Counted from the stretch's first letter, positions 8,124 through 18,047 are shown. The stretch: DNA of 64,000 nt from Rhizobium sp. BK196 (GCF_014193255.1 NZ_JACHZB010000001.1:590018-654017), one strand, 5' to 3'. Numbers and translations: made by a program. Notes: generated by a model not told the origin, from the letters alone.

Positions 8124-10742
8124 TCAGCCTTTGAGCTTGCCGTCTGCCGTCTTGCCGCGCAATTGGCGCACCGGCCGCTCGTCTTCAACCGCTTCTATTT
8201 CCTTGCCCTCGTCTTCGGCCGTCGCCTCCTCGGGCTCATCAGGCTTTTGGACAAGCACCTTCTCCGCATCCGCATTCGCCTGCCGGTGAATGGTCAGATC
8301 GCTCTGCGGCAGCGGGATCTCGATGCCCTCCGCCTTGAAGCGCCTGAGGATCTCGATCCTCAGATTGTTGCGCACTGTCAGGCCGTCGCCCATGTCGGCC
8401 AGGAAGAAGCGCAGTTCGAAATCGAGCGAGTAAGGCCCGAAGCGCAGGAACTCGACATGCGGTTCCGGATTGCGCAGGATGAGCGGCACGGCCGCCGTCA
8501 GCTCCAGCAGAATATCCATCACCTTGCGCGGATCGGCCTCATAGCTGACAGAGACCGGAATTTCCGAACGTCCGAGCTTGTTGCGATGTGTCCAGTTGCC
8601 GACGAGCCCGTTGATAAGCTCCGAATTCGGCACGATGATCGACTGCTTGCGGAAGGTCTCGATCTCGGTCGCGCGCACCGAGATGCGCTTGACGATGCCT
8701 TCGGCCGTTCCCGAAACGACATGGTCGCCCACCTTGAAGGGGCGTTCGACGAGCAGGATCAGGCCGGAGACGAAATTCGACACGATGTTCTGCAGGCCGA
8801 AACCGATACCGACCGACAGCGCCGAGGCGACGAGCGCAAGGTTGGAAAGATCAATGCCCGCCGCCGAGATGCCGAAGATGGCGGCCACGCCGACGCCGAG
8901 ATAACCGATGCCCGTCTTGACCGAATTGCGCACGCCGAGATCGACATGGCTGCGCGCCATGACATTGCTGTCCAGCCACTTCTGAACCCAGCGCGTCGCG
9001 AGATAGCCGCCGGCAAAGAGCAGGATGCCGGTGAAGATACCGAGCAGCGAAATGTTGATGCCGCCGAGCCGCACCTCGGTGAACAGCCGGTAGGCAAGCA
9101 ACTGCAGGTCCTGCACATGGAAGCCCCAGAGCAGCAGGATCAGCGGAATACCGGTCAACAGTGCCACCGCATAGATCAGCAGGCCGACCACCAGCCCCAC
9201 CTGATCGATCGCGACAGGCCCGAGTTTGAAACGGGTTTCCAGGAAACGCCCGAGGAATGTATCGGCGAAATTGTCCTGCCGCGACACCGCCTTGCCGAGC
9301 AGCAGGCCGATATAAGTGGTCACCACGATGGCACTGGTGATGATGAGCTGGGTGGCGACGAAGCGCGCCAGGCCCACGTAACCCGAGAGTGCCGCAAGGA
9401 TGAGGCCCGCACCGAAGACCCGCAGCAGGATCGCCATGCCGCGCGGCCAGTGACGGCCCGGCGCATCGGGATCGCCATTCTTCGCCAGCATCGGCTTTCC
9501 GAATGACACGGCAATCAGGATGATACCGATGATCAGCGCCGCAAGCAGGCTGCGCACGACGGTCAGGACCAGCGGCGATCCCATTGCCTCGCCGATGGCG
9601 CCGAAGAGATAGTCGAGCGCGTTGACGACGGCCATGGCGATCAGGCAGTAGCCGACCGAGCGTGCGCCGAGATTGGAAAGGCGCACCAGCCGCCAGGACG
9701 GATCATTCGGGGCAAAGACCGCGTTGACGAAGCGGCCGACGAAATAAACCAGGCCGATAGAGCCGAAGAGCGCGCCGATGACAGGCGTGATATCGCTCCG
9801 CAACACGTTGAAGCCATCGAGGAAGATCAGCGACGTCACCAGCAGCGCATCGAGCGAAGCCGTGCGGATCAGCGTCGACCAGAAGGCGAAGGAAAGGCGG
9901 CTGATATAGGACGGTTCTTCGATATTGACGTTGCGCCGCAGATACTGGCCGAAAAGCCGGTAGCCGCCGGAAAGCAGGATCAGGGCCGTCGCGAGCGACA
10001 GGAAGATTGCCGCAAAGAGCGACAGGCTCTTGAACTTCCAGACGAAGGTGATCCAGCTCGAAAACGTCTGGGAAAACTCACTCGCTTCCCGAACGAAGGC
10101 GCTGCTCGCATCGTCGAAAACGGAGAGGGAGATTTCGGTGCGCCGGAACAGCGTCGCAGTGAAGAGCTGGCGGCGCGTCGCCGTGATCACGTTGGAAAGC
10201 TTGGTGATTGCGATCGACAGGTTCTCCGCGTCACCCGTCACGGCATTGATCTGCGAGCGCTCCGATGTCAGTGCATTGCGCTCTTCGGTAACGATCTGCG
10301 CTTCCGGCGGCTGCCCGTCCTTCGGCGGTTCGCCGAGTTCGGCAAGGCGGCTCTTGATCTGGTCGAAACGTGGGCGCAGGCTGACGGAGGTGGCGATAAC
10401 GCCGCGGCCGAGTTCATCCGCTTGGCCGGCAAGCTCGACCAGAGCGTCATCATTATCGGCATTCTGCTTGACGCGATCCTGCAGCGAGGCAAGCTGGCTC
10501 TTGGCCTTGTCGATATCCTTCAGCGCCTGATCGAGCGCGCTGTTTGCAAGCGGCGGCTCGGCCGGCGTCGTTTGCGCCGGGACTGGCTGAGTTTGAGAAG
10601 GTTGAGAAGGCGCCGCCTGCGTCTGGGCCCCGGCCGGAGTCTGCGGGGCCTGTGCGACGGCCGCCTCTCCATCGAGATGCAGGCCGGCAACAGCCAGCGA
10701 CAGCAGGAGAACGGTGCGAAGCAGCCAGTGTGTCAAGCGCAA
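8124..10742 (-). CDS. Large MscS-family mechanosensitive channel (DUF3772 type)
   Basis: 872 residues. A signal peptide is followed by a Pro/Gln/Ala-rich linker, a periplasmic coiled-coil-rich region (DUF3772-like, about 60-200), then around ten membrane helices and the MscS core near residues 630-810. The pore-lining helix is visible in the glycine/alanine pattern SVGIGFGLQNIVSNF, followed by the beta domain beginning VERPFKVGDHVV. The C-terminus is a charged tail (EEATAEDEGKEIEAVEDE). It would open under membrane tension at hypo-osmotic shock. The start is TTG at 10742 with GGGGA five bases upstream; no ATG is available before the signal peptide. Confidence 0.85.
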   Translation of the reverse strand: MRLTHWLLRTVLLLSLAVAGLHLDGEAAVAQAPQTPAGAQTQAAPSQPSQTQPVPAQTTPAEPPLANSALDQALKDIDKAKSQLASLQDRVKQNADNDDALVELAGQADELGRGVIATSVSLRPRFDQIKSRLAELGEPPKDGQPPEAQIVTEERNALTSERSQINAVTGDAENLSIAITKLSNVITATRRQLFTATLFRRTEISLSVFDDASSAFVREASEFSQTFSSWITFVWKFKSLSLFAAIFLSLATALILLSGGYRLFGQYLRRNVNIEEPSYISRLSFAFWSTLIRTASLDALLVTSLIFLDGFNVLRSDITPVIGALFGSIGLVYFVGRFVNAVFAPNDPSWRLVRLSNLGARSVGYCLIAMAVVNALDYLFGAIGEAMGSPLVLTVVRSLLAALIIGIILIAVSFGKPMLAKNGDPDAPGRHWPRGMAILLRVFGAGLILAALSGYVGLARFVATQLIITSAIVVTTYIGLLLGKAVSRQDNFADTFLGRFLETRFKLGPVAIDQVGLVVGLLIYAVALLTGIPLILLLWGFHVQDLQLLAYRLFTEVRLGGINISLLGIFTGILLFAGGYLATRWVQKWLDSNVMARSHVDLGVRNSVKTGIGYLGVGVAAIFGISAAGIDLSNLALVASALSVGIGFGLQNIVSNFVSGLILLVERPFKVGDHVVSGTAEGIVKRISVRATEIETFRKQSIIVPNSELINGLVGNWTHRNKLGRSEIPVSVSYEADPRKVMDILLELTAAVPLILRNPEPHVEFLRFGPYSLDFELRFFLADMGDGLTVRNNLRIEILRRFKAEGIEIPLPQSDLTIHRQANADAEKVLVQKPDEPEEATAEDEGKEIEAVEDERPVRQLRGKTADGKLKG

Positions 10743-10832
10743 GATGTCCCCGCGTGGATTCGTCTCATCAGGTGTTGACTGCTTCTTATAGGAAAGAAAG
10801 GCGACAGAAAGGCGGAATTTTCAGGTAACAGT

Positions 10833-11390
10833 TCAGAAACCGGAGCCTGGAAGCGCCAGATACGCCAGTTCGGCGTCGCTCGACTGCCGCCCGACAATGG
10901 CGTTGCGGTGCGGAAAACGCCCATAGGTCGCGATCACATCGCGGTGCCGAACCGCATAGTCACGGAACTCCTCGTCGCCGAGCGCGGTAAAAAGCACCAC
11001 CGAGCGATCCTGCTCGACGAGATCTTCCGCATGCTCGAACGGCATGTAAAAGAACGCCCGCCGGATACTCTCGACGGCCTGGTCGGCGCCGGCGGCGAGC
11101 GCCATCTTCGCCTCGCGCAGGGCCAGTCCGTCGGTCGAAAAGGCAAGCGGTGTCCCCCGATAAATGTTGCGCGGAAACTGGTCGAGCACGATCACGGCGG
11201 CAAGCATATTCTCGGGGCTGGAGCGCCACTCCTCGGTGACGCTGCGGGCAAGCGACAGGTGGGTTGCGCGAAACCGCGCCCGGATTTCCTCGTCCAGTTC
11301 GGCGGTCGAATTGAACCATTGCTCGCGGCTGCAGCGGACGAACCAGAAATCATAGACTTCGCCGGGTGCGCAGATGATATCCGTGTTCAT
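10833..11390 (-). CDS. DUF924 family protein
   Basis: 185 residues with the DUF924 signatures: an N-terminal DFWF motif, the block LDQFPRNIYRGTPLAFSTD (about 68-86) and the C-terminal RFPHRNAIVGR motif. The family is alpha-helical with tetratricopeptide-like packing and unknown biochemical role. The ATG at 11390 has a good GGAGGG site. It follows the hybrid kinase gene by 18 bases in the same direction, so co-transcription is likely. Confidence 0.85.
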   Translation of the reverse strand: MNTDIICAPGEVYDFWFVRCSREQWFNSTAELDEEIRARFRATHLSLARSVTEEWRSSPENMLAAVIVLDQFPRNIYRGTPLAFSTDGLALREAKMALAAGADQAVESIRRAFFYMPFEHAEDLVEQDRSVVLFTALGDEEFRDYAVRHRDVIATYGRFPHRNAIVGRQSSDAELAYLALPGSGF

Positions 11391-11408
11391 GATCCCTCCC
11401 CGGCCGCC

Positions 11409-12464
11409 TCAGTTGACGGCAAAAGCGAGTATGGCCCGCGTGCCGCTGTGCTGCCGGTCGTAGACGAGCTCGGCTTTCAGACTGCCGGCCATGGCGTTCA
11501 ATATCTTCGTGCCGAGACCCGTTCCCTTCGCCGGACCCGAGGGATCAAAACCCTGGCCGGCATCTTCCACGGTGACCCTCAGCCGGTCGGTGTCCTGCTC
11601 GACGATAACATTGATTTCGCCGGGGCTGCCGTCCTGATAGGCATATTTGAAGGCGTTGGTGACGAGTTCGCTGACGATCAGGCCGAGCGTGATCACCTTG
11701 TCGGTCGCCAGATTGACCGGCTGGGAAGTCAGCACCACGCGATGCGGCCGTTTCTCGTCGCGCATCGAGGCTTCGAGCTCGGTCAGAAGGCTGCTCAGAT
11801 ACTCATCCACCTGCACCGTGCCGACCTGTCGGTTGGTGTAGAGGCGACGGTGGACGCTGGCGATCGCATTGATGCGCATCTGCGTTTCCTGCAGCGCATC
11901 GATCGCCACCTGATCGCTGGTCATGGACGATTGCATCCGGATCAGCGCACCGACAAGGCCGAGGCTGTTGGCGATGCGGTGATTGACTTCGGCAAGCAGC
12001 ATTTCCGCATGATCGCGTTGCTGGCGGATCACCTCCTGTGCCTGCGCCGTATCGCGGCGGAAGCGCGCCCGCTCCAGCCCCTGTTCGAGGGCAGCGGCCA
12101 GAAGATCGAAATAATCGGGCGAAACGCCCTTTAGAACATAATCGTCTGCGCCGGCCTTCAGGGCTGCGACCGCAATGCTCGTATCGCCGGAACCGGTGGC
12201 GTAGATAACGGGCGGATGATCGGGAATCGCCACGATGCGCGGCAGGATATCGAGCCCGGTTTCGGCCTTCAGGAAATGATCCAGAACAACCGCATCGATA
12301 CCGCCCTCGGCAAGCAGCGCAAGGCCGGTCGCTCCGTCACTTGCCCATTCGAGCGTAAAACCGCGACGGCCTAGGTTCTTCTGCATCAGCAGCGCAAGTT
12401 CTTCGTCGTCATCGATATAGAGGATACGGATTGCTTCACCCGTATCGCCGCTGGACTCGCTCAT
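11409..12464 (-). CDS. Response regulator / HisKA_2 histidine kinase hybrid
   Basis: 351 residues from the ATG at 12464, chosen because GGAGGCGGA precedes it; an upstream in-frame start at 12566 would add a Cys/Arg-rich stretch unlike the family. Receiver domain at 12-130 (acidic IDDD, Asp62, Lys112), coiled linker, then a HisKA_2-type phospho-acceptor EVNHRIANSLG (His162) and an ATPase domain (N-box VTNAFKYAY, DAGQGFDP, GTGLGTKI). The receiver-first order with a HisKA_2 kinase resembles PhyR/HWE-type signalling kinases of alphaproteobacteria. No transmembrane segment: cytoplasmic. Signal and partner are unknown. Confidence 0.85.
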   Translation of the reverse strand: MSESSGDTGEAIRILYIDDDEELALLMQKNLGRRGFTLEWASDGATGLALLAEGGIDAVVLDHFLKAETGLDILPRIVAIPDHPPVIYATGSGDTSIAVAALKAGADDYVLKGVSPDYFDLLAAALEQGLERARFRRDTAQAQEVIRQQRDHAEMLLAEVNHRIANSLGLVGALIRMQSSMTSDQVAIDALQETQMRINAIASVHRRLYTNRQVGTVQVDEYLSSLLTELEASMRDEKRPHRVVLTSQPVNLATDKVITLGLIVSELVTNAFKYAYQDGSPGEINVIVEQDTDRLRVTVEDAGQGFDPSGPAKGTGLGTKILNAMAGSLKAELVYDRQHSGTRAILAFAVN

Positions 12465-12735
12465 TCCGCCTCCGGGCATTTTCCCGCAGCAATACCGGCT
12501 GTGAGGCCGCCGAGTCTTTCTGCACGAGACTGTGGTATTGCATCGGCAGGCGTGCGTAAACAGCACCTGTCCTTTGGTATGATGTGACGCCTGATGCCTG
12601 GCGGATCGAAGGAGAATGCCATCGAGAATGTCGACCTCTGCCGGCTGCGGCCGGAAGCCCCTCTAAAAATTGCGAACACAGATACTGAAAACCAGCCGCT
12701 TAACGCAGGGGAAGGCAAATAGTTCCGACGATAAT

Positions 12736-14181
12736 TCAGCTTTTTTGAAAGCGGCGGTGGTGGGAAACTTCAGCACCCGCATCGGCTGAAAGCCGCAGGA
12801 AGCGCAGGCAGGACAAAAATCCGATCATGCCGACCACGAAGAAAGCCCAGCGGAAGTCACCAAGAGCAGGGTCCGCAGCCCCCCGAAAGCCCGCGGAAAT
12901 GTTGAGCACGGCGGCCGCAACAGCAACACCAAGCAGCATGGAAATCTGCTGCAGCATGCTCGACAGCGTCGAGGCCGAACTTCTCTGCGCCGGGCCGATA
13001 TCGGCAAAGGACAGCGTGTTGAGGGCCGTAAATTCCATCGAGCGGGAAAGCCCGGCAATGAGGAGCAGCGCCGAGATGACGACCTCGGGGGTATCAGGTG
13101 TCAGGAAGCCGCAGGCGACGATCGAGCCGGCAGCGATGACGCCGTTGAAGAAGAGCACGTTGCGGAAGCCGAAGAACCGCAGCAGCGGCGTCGTCACCAC
13201 CTTCATGCCGAGATTGCCGAGGAAATAAATCAGGAGATAGGTGCCGGCGGCAATCGAGCTCAGGCCGAAGCCGAGCTGAAAGAGCAGCGGCAGCAGGAAG
13301 GGCGTCGCATTGATCGCCACACGGCAGGCCGTGCCCGCCGAAAGGGTCGTCATCGAGAAGGTCTGCACCTTGAAGGCGGAAAGATCGAGCAGCGGATTGG
13401 TAACCCGCAGGAAGTGCCGCGTCGCCATGACGGAAAGCACGATGCCGGCCGCAAGCAGCACGACGAGGGGTACAAAGCCGCTCTGTGCTTTGACTGACAG
13501 TTCAAGTGCCGCAAGCAGCAGGGTCAGCCCCGCCGCACTGAGGAAAAAACCCTTGATATCGAGCGGCCCGACCCTTTCCTCGCGCTGTTCCGGCACGAAG
13601 CGCAGCACCAGCGCGATGCCGATCAGGCCGATCGGGATATTGATCAGAAAGTTCCAGTGCCAGCTGGCAAAGGTAGTGATGAAGCTGCCAAGCACCGGGC
13701 CCACTACGGGTGCGGTCAGCGCCGGCCAGGTAATCAGCGCAATCGCCCGCACCAGTTCGGACTTGCGGGCGTTCTTGAGCACGATGATGCGCCCGACCGG
13801 CGTCATCAGCGCGCTGCCCGCACCCTGTACCGCACGGGCAATGACGAATTCGGTGAGGCTTCCCGACAGGCCGCAGAACAGCGATGCCACAGTGAAGACC
13901 GCAATCGACACGAGAAAGACGCGCCGCGCCCCAAACCGGTCGCCGAGCCAGCCGGAAAGCGGAATGAAGGCCGACATCGTCAGCATATAGACGGTGATGC
14001 CGATGCTCATGGCGACCGGCTGCACACCGAAGCTCGTCGCCATCTGCGGCAGCGAGGTGGTCACGATCGTCCCATCGAGGATCTGCATGAAGAAGGAAAC
14101 GGCAACGACGAGCGCTACGATCTTCGCCTGGCGGAAACTTGCCGCCGCATCTGTGTTCTCACGCGTCTGAACTGCAGTCAT
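12736..14181 (-). CDS. MFS multidrug exporter, DHA2 (EmrB/QacA) type
   Basis: 481 residues, 14 predicted membrane helices. TM1 carries the DHA2 pattern MQILDGTIV; the loop after TM2 has the MFS motif GWLGDRFGARRVF; motif C-like GPVLGSF follows in TM5. Such transporters expel lipophilic drugs with proton antiport. No EmrA-like adaptor lies beside it. About 270 bases with no recognised feature separate its stop from the hybrid kinase gene downstream. Confidence 0.85.
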   Translation of the reverse strand: MTAVQTRENTDAAASFRQAKIVALVVAVSFFMQILDGTIVTTSLPQMATSFGVQPVAMSIGITVYMLTMSAFIPLSGWLGDRFGARRVFLVSIAVFTVASLFCGLSGSLTEFVIARAVQGAGSALMTPVGRIIVLKNARKSELVRAIALITWPALTAPVVGPVLGSFITTFASWHWNFLINIPIGLIGIALVLRFVPEQREERVGPLDIKGFFLSAAGLTLLLAALELSVKAQSGFVPLVVLLAAGIVLSVMATRHFLRVTNPLLDLSAFKVQTFSMTTLSAGTACRVAINATPFLLPLLFQLGFGLSSIAAGTYLLIYFLGNLGMKVVTTPLLRFFGFRNVLFFNGVIAAGSIVACGFLTPDTPEVVISALLLIAGLSRSMEFTALNTLSFADIGPAQRSSASTLSSMLQQISMLLGVAVAAAVLNISAGFRGAADPALGDFRWAFFVVGMIGFLSCLRFLRLSADAGAEVSHHRRFQKS

Positions 14182-14537
14182 CGATCTGCCAATGCGAATT
14201 TCGGGTGCGCGGGAAAAGACGGAAGACCGACAGCCATGTCGCGCGGAGGAATATCCAGCCTGGATACGCTCCTTATCCCCGATCGGAAAGGTCAGATGCC
14301 GCCAAGGCCGAAATTTCTGTCACATGTTCCGCAACAATCGATGTCAGCGGCCAACAGCCGTCTCGATTCCCCGCAAGGAAGCATGACCAATCGCCTGAAG
14401 GCACACAAGGCAGAGCACCCTGCCCGAAGATCGAAACCTGTGCCGATGATGATGGTTTGATATCATGTGTCTGCTTTGCAGATTCTAAAGGCAAAGCCGC
14501 AGAGCGGATTGCGGGAGCACGCCCACGGGGAGACGTC
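14182..14537. other. Divergent intergenic region, nothing definite
   Basis: 356 bases between the divergent MFS exporter and a membrane methyltransferase. Must hold both promoters. No convincing palindrome, RNA gene or coding frame was found; short frames here lack ribosome sites and family resemblance. Confidence 0.5.
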
Positions 14538-15227
14538 ATGGAAAATGGAGCACCCGATCTCGGCCGCAGGGCCGTTGAAGCCAACGCCAAGTTTCTGGTG
14601 GCCCTCGCCGTCATGGTTTTCCTGACGAAGGGCACACTCGCCTATTGGCAGGGCTGGCTGTTCCTTGCCAATTTCGCCGCCTGGTCGGCCGGCTCATCGG
14701 CCTATTTCTATTATCGAGACCCGGCACTTCTGGAAAAGCGCATGCGCGCCGGCCCGGCCGCAGAAACGGAACCCGTTCAAAAGCGCATCCAGCTCTTCAC
14801 CGGCGCTGTGATGATCGCCCTCATCGTGGTTTCAGCACTCGATTACCGCTTCGGCTGGTCGACCGTTCCAGTATGGGCAATCATTTTCGGCAATCTGCTG
14901 ATCTCGACAGGATTCCTGTTCGTCGTCTTCGTCCTCAGGGAAAATACCTTCGCCTCGGCCACCATCCAGGTGTCCGAGGACCAGAAAGTCATCTCCACAG
15001 GCCCCTACGCCCTCGTGCGGCACCCCATGTATGCCGCCGTCCTGCCGCTGGCATCAGGCATCCCACTTGCCCTCAATTCTTGGTGGGGCCTCGTCATCGT
15101 GCCGCTGATTTTCATCGGCCTAATCCTGCGCCTGCTCGACGAGGAGCACCATCTGCGCCAGGACCTACCCGGCTACGAGGATTACTGCCGCAACGTGCAA
15201 TACCGGCTGTTTCCCGGCATTTGGTGA
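14538..15227 (+). CDS. Isoprenylcysteine/phospholipid-type membrane methyltransferase
   Basis: 229 residues with five or so membrane helices. The start at 14538 has a GGGGAGA site. The C-terminal part carries the PEMT/ICMT signature: GPYALVRHPMY (SAM-binding loop), a Pro-rich helix, then EEHHLRQDLPGYEDYCRNV, the conserved E-E-x-L and Y-x-x-Y pattern of the isoprenylcysteine carboxyl methyltransferase fold. Bacterial members methylate lipids or small amines; the substrate here is unknown. Converges with the O-methyltransferase gene 13 bases on. Confidence 0.8.
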   Translation: MENGAPDLGRRAVEANAKFLVALAVMVFLTKGTLAYWQGWLFLANFAAWSAGSSAYFYYRDPALLEKRMRAGPAAETEPVQKRIQLFTGAVMIALIVVSALDYRFGWSTVPVWAIIFGNLLISTGFLFVVFVLRENTFASATIQVSEDQKVISTGPYALVRHPMYAAVLPLASGIPLALNSWWGLVIVPLIFIGLILRLLDEEHHLRQDLPGYEDYCRNVQYRLFPGIW

Positions 15228-15240
15228 ATCCCCTTGAGAT

Positions 15241-15897
15241 TCAAACCGGCTCGTACCGGCTTACCTCCAGCCCCGATCCGATCGGCAGCAGCACGCTCGT
15301 GATCCCCGGCTTAGCGCGGATGGCCCCCGCATAGACCTTCACGTCTTCAGTCACAGGATAAATCATGTTGTCGGCAACGATGATCGCGCCCGCATTGAGC
15401 TTCGGATAGAAGGCATCGAGGCATGGCAGGTAAAGATCCTTCCAGAGATCGACGAGCACGAAATCCACTTTGCCCCGCAATTCGCGGATCATCGCGACCG
15501 CGTCGCCCACCCGGAAATCGATATGTTCAGCAAGACCGGCCCTCTCGGCCATCGTCTGTGCATGGGCGGATTTATAGCCATGCACTTCCATGGTGATCAG
15601 CCGCCCGCCGGTCGCACGTGCAGCTTCAGCGAGCCAGATGCCGGAATAGCCGAAGGAGGTGCCAAGCTCGAGAATGGTCGGCGCCGTCAGACTTCTGACA
15701 AGAATATTGAGAAATCGCCCCGTCTCCGGGCCAACCGCCCGCATCCGCTGATCCTGCCCGCCATCGCGGCCTCCCGGCGCCTCCTGGCGTGGTGCTCCGC
15801 GCTCCTCCTCGATCCGCTGGTGATAGGCACCGAGCACGGTGAGCACCTTCTGATCCAGCCGATATTCGCCGATATTGTTCTGTTTGTCATCGCTCAT
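15241..15897 (-). CDS. SAM-dependent O-methyltransferase (catechol/caffeoyl-CoA type)
   Basis: 218 residues from the ATG at 15897, preferred because GGAGGA lies six bases before it; an ATG six bases upstream touches the same site. The Rossmann motif ILELGTSFGYSGIWLA and the acidic VEVHG-type ribose contact are clear, as is the VDFVLVDLWKDLY motif with metal-binding Asp, followed by ADNMIYP. This is the class I, family 3 O-methyltransferase fold using a divalent metal. Substrate unknown. The central Gly/Gln/Arg-rich insert (about 36-52) is a flexible lid region. Confidence 0.8.
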   Translation of the reverse strand: MSDDKQNNIGEYRLDQKVLTVLGAYHQRIEEERGAPRQEAPGGRDGGQDQRMRAVGPETGRFLNILVRSLTAPTILELGTSFGYSGIWLAEAARATGGRLITMEVHGYKSAHAQTMAERAGLAEHIDFRVGDAVAMIRELRGKVDFVLVDLWKDLYLPCLDAFYPKLNAGAIIVADNMIYPVTEDVKVYAGAIRAKPGITSVLLPIGSGLEVSRYEPV

Positions 15898-16069
15898 TGC
15901 CATTCCTCCAGGGATAGGCTTGCGACGGTAGATGCCGCAGCAAGGACTTCGCTCCAGCGAGTTAAATACCGGGGGCGTCTTCGGGCAAGTGCAGAATGTT
16001 TGGAAGGTGGAAAGCGCTGATTCCCGCAAATGGAGGCGGCGGAATCAAAAAAGCAGAAAAAGCCAGCAA

Positions 16070-16087
16070 GCCTTTGATATCAAAGGC
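16070..16087. terminator. 18-base perfect palindrome after tRNA-Lys
   Basis: GCCTTTGATATCAAAGGC is a perfect palindrome 36 bases downstream of the tRNA on the minus strand, followed there by T-rich sequence. Plausible terminator hairpin for the tRNA, although the T run is not immediate. Confidence 0.5.
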
Positions 16088-16122
16088 CTTACTCTGGATT
16101 TCGTTCTCTTCAAAGGAGAATT

Positions 16123-16198
<76 letters not shown>

Positions 16199-16230
16199 GT
16201 ACCGTGCTTGGCTGCGCGGCGTGACGGGGC

Positions 16231-16258
16231 ATATAAATAGGATCGTCCGGCTTGTCTA
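16231..16258 (-). promoter_or_regulatory. Candidate promoter for tRNA-Lys
   Basis: On the minus strand TAGACA, a 16-base spacer and TTATAT lie about 35-60 bases before the tRNA 5' end. Close to the sigma-70 consensus and in the right place. Confidence 0.55.
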
Positions 16259-16325
16259 GCGCCCTGCCGAAAATTCTTTGGTTAATTACGAAGTTTTTTT
16301 GTCAGGTACTGGAAATCCAATGAAA

Positions 16326-17237
16326 TCAAAGGTCGAGCGTGCCGGTCGCAATCCGCACCGCCTGACCGCCGATCCGGGCATTCGAGATGGCTCCGCCTTC
16401 GATATCCATATGCAGGTGGATGAAGGACGGGCGGCCCATTTCCACGCCCTGCTCGATGAGGATCGGGTAGTGCCCATCCGTCAGCCGGTCGAAATGGTTG
16501 ATCGCGCCCGAGAGGGCGGCGGCTGCCGAGCCGGTGGCCGGGTCTTCTGAAATGCCCATGCCGCTTGCAAACATGCGGGCATGGAACTTGGCGACATGGT
16601 TTACGCCGCCGCGACAGTAGATATAGGCCGAAGCAAGCGCGCCATCCACGAAGGGCACCGTCTTTTCCCAGAGCTGCGGGTCGAACTCCAGACGCTCTGC
16701 CGCGCCGACGTCGTGGACCGGCACCATCAGGAAGGGAACGCCGGCGCTCCAGATCGACGGCACGTGATTCTCGAAGCCGATCTCTGTGGTCTTCAGCGAT
16801 AGCGCGTCGGCAATGCCAAGCTTGTCGAGCGGCAGCGATATCTGTTGGGATTTGCGTGGCAGGTCGAATTCGGCAAAGCTCGCCTCGCCTTCGCGCAGCC
16901 GGACGGCACAACGCACCGGCCCGACATTTTCTTCGAGGACCGAAACGAGATCGAGCCTTGCAGACCCGTGCGCCTTCTCCGCCAGCGCAATCGCCGTACC
17001 GACCGTCGGATGGCCTGCAAAGGGGAGTTCACGGCCGGGTGTGAAGATGCGGATACGCGCGGTATAGGCGGGGTTGGCAGCGGGCTGCACGAAAACCGTC
17101 TCGGAGAGGTTGGTTTCGCGGGCAATCGCCTGCATCGCCTCGTCATCGAGCCCATCGCCGTCAAAGATCACGGCCAGCGGATTGCCGGCAAGCTTGGTGT
17201 CGGTGAACACGTCATAGATGCTGTAGCTCAACGCCAC
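16326..17237 (-). CDS. PhzF-family isomerase/epimerase
   Basis: 303 residues, two-lobed PhzF fold. N-lobe features: FTDTKLAGNPLAV and the catalytic Glu46 in NLSETVF; FAGHPTVGTA (about 73-82) is the classic PhzF signature. The C-lobe has DPATGSAAAAL, the second family signature. PhzF isomerises trans-2,3-dihydro-3-hydroxyanthranilate in phenazine makers, but most bacterial members, with no phenazine genes nearby as here, have unknown substrates. Monocistronic by appearance. Confidence 0.85.
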   Translation of the reverse strand: MALSYSIYDVFTDTKLAGNPLAVIFDGDGLDDEAMQAIARETNLSETVFVQPAANPAYTARIRIFTPGRELPFAGHPTVGTAIALAEKAHGSARLDLVSVLEENVGPVRCAVRLREGEASFAEFDLPRKSQQISLPLDKLGIADALSLKTTEIGFENHVPSIWSAGVPFLMVPVHDVGAAERLEFDPQLWEKTVPFVDGALASAYIYCRGGVNHVAKFHARMFASGMGISEDPATGSAAAALSGAINHFDRLTDGHYPILIEQGVEMGRPSFIHLHMDIEGGAISNARIGGQAVRIATGTLDL

Positions 17238-17300
17238 ATCGGCCTCCCTGAATCGGTCATCGAGCCGCCAACCTGCCCGACAGAAAAGCCAAGTGCAAGC

Positions 17301-18047
17301 TTACCTGCTAAAATACCAGTCGATGATCGCCAGCATGGCGACGTTGTAAGGCTGCGCGGCCGGATCGGCAGAGCGAATGGCAACCGCCCCGGCAATTTCC
17401 TTGTCGTCGGCCACCAGCATGTGGGCGCCGATGAAATCGACCATTTCATCGGCCGTCATATCGAAGCGGAACAACTTGAAGAGCGACACCGAACCGCGCA
17501 CGTGGCCGGCATGAAGACCCTCGCCCGCAATGGCGTCAGCAAGATCCAGCCCCGTTTCCTCCATCACCTCGCGACGCATGTTGCTGTCGATATCGCAGCG
17601 CCCGCCTACCACATCTTCCGGCTCGAGCGAACCGGCTGCGAAATAGACCTGACCGGGATTGGCCGTGTGCGCCCCCATGCGAATCGCGACCAGCGCACCA
17701 TCCGAGGATTCCAGCACCGGATAGGCAAAGAGATGAATGGCGCCCTTCCGCTCCGGCTGCCTGCGCCACCACATGAAAGCCGAGAAAGGAACGATATAGG
17801 CTTCGCCTGCAATCCCCGCCTCGGAGAGCCTCAGCCGGTGTTGCAGCACCATGCGACCATCGAAAAGCGCAGGGTTGGCGGCAATTTCGCGCTCCCAGTT
17901 CTCGCGGATCACCGATCGGTTGGCGACAAGGAAGGGATGATCGCCGTCCAGCACGCGCAAGTCGGTTCCTGCAATCGAAAATACCGTCCGCTCCGGGGGA
18001 AAAGCTGAAAGATCTTCTGAAAATTCCGTTGAAAAGCTCGCGGTCAT
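17301..18047 (-). CDS. Nudix hydrolase
   Basis: 248 residues from the ATG at 18047, whose bases overlap the stop of the upstream gene (ATGA), so translation is probably coupled; the longer frame to 18251 lies inside that gene. A Nudix box is present in modified form: a glycine before the block, then REVMEETGL (about 164-172) with the catalytic REXXEE core. N-terminal residues 20-130 form a separate beta-rich domain of about the size seen in NudC-like enzymes. Nudix enzymes cleave nucleoside-diphosphate linkages. The pairing with an EEP-fold gene suggests a joint nucleotide clean-up role, which is inference. Confidence 0.8.
   Translation of the reverse strand: MTASFSTEFSEDLSAFPPERTVFSIAGTDLRVLDGDHPFLVANRSVIRENWEREIAANPALFDGRMVLQHRLRLSEAGIAGEAYIVPFSAFMWWRRQPERKGAIHLFAYPVLESSDGALVAIRMGAHTANPGQVYFAAGSLEPEDVVGGRCDIDSNMRREVMEETGLDLADAIAGEGLHAGHVRGSVSLFKLFRFDMTADEMVDFIGAHMLVADDKEIAGAVAIRSADPAAQPYNVAMLAIIDWYFSR

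Noticed and set aside
8115-9506. 463-codon plus-strand frame
   Set aside because: Antisense to the MscS channel gene; low-complexity Arg/His/Asp-rich translation with no ribosome site.
12465-12735. Possible small gene in the spacer between hybrid kinase and MFS exporter
   Set aside because: The only long frame (12461-12718, minus) has no ribosome site and an Arg/Ser/Pro-rich translation typical of non-coding GC-rich DNA.
13657-14460. 267-codon plus-strand frame
   Set aside because: Mostly antisense to the DHA2 exporter and extends into the spacer without a start site or family resemblance.
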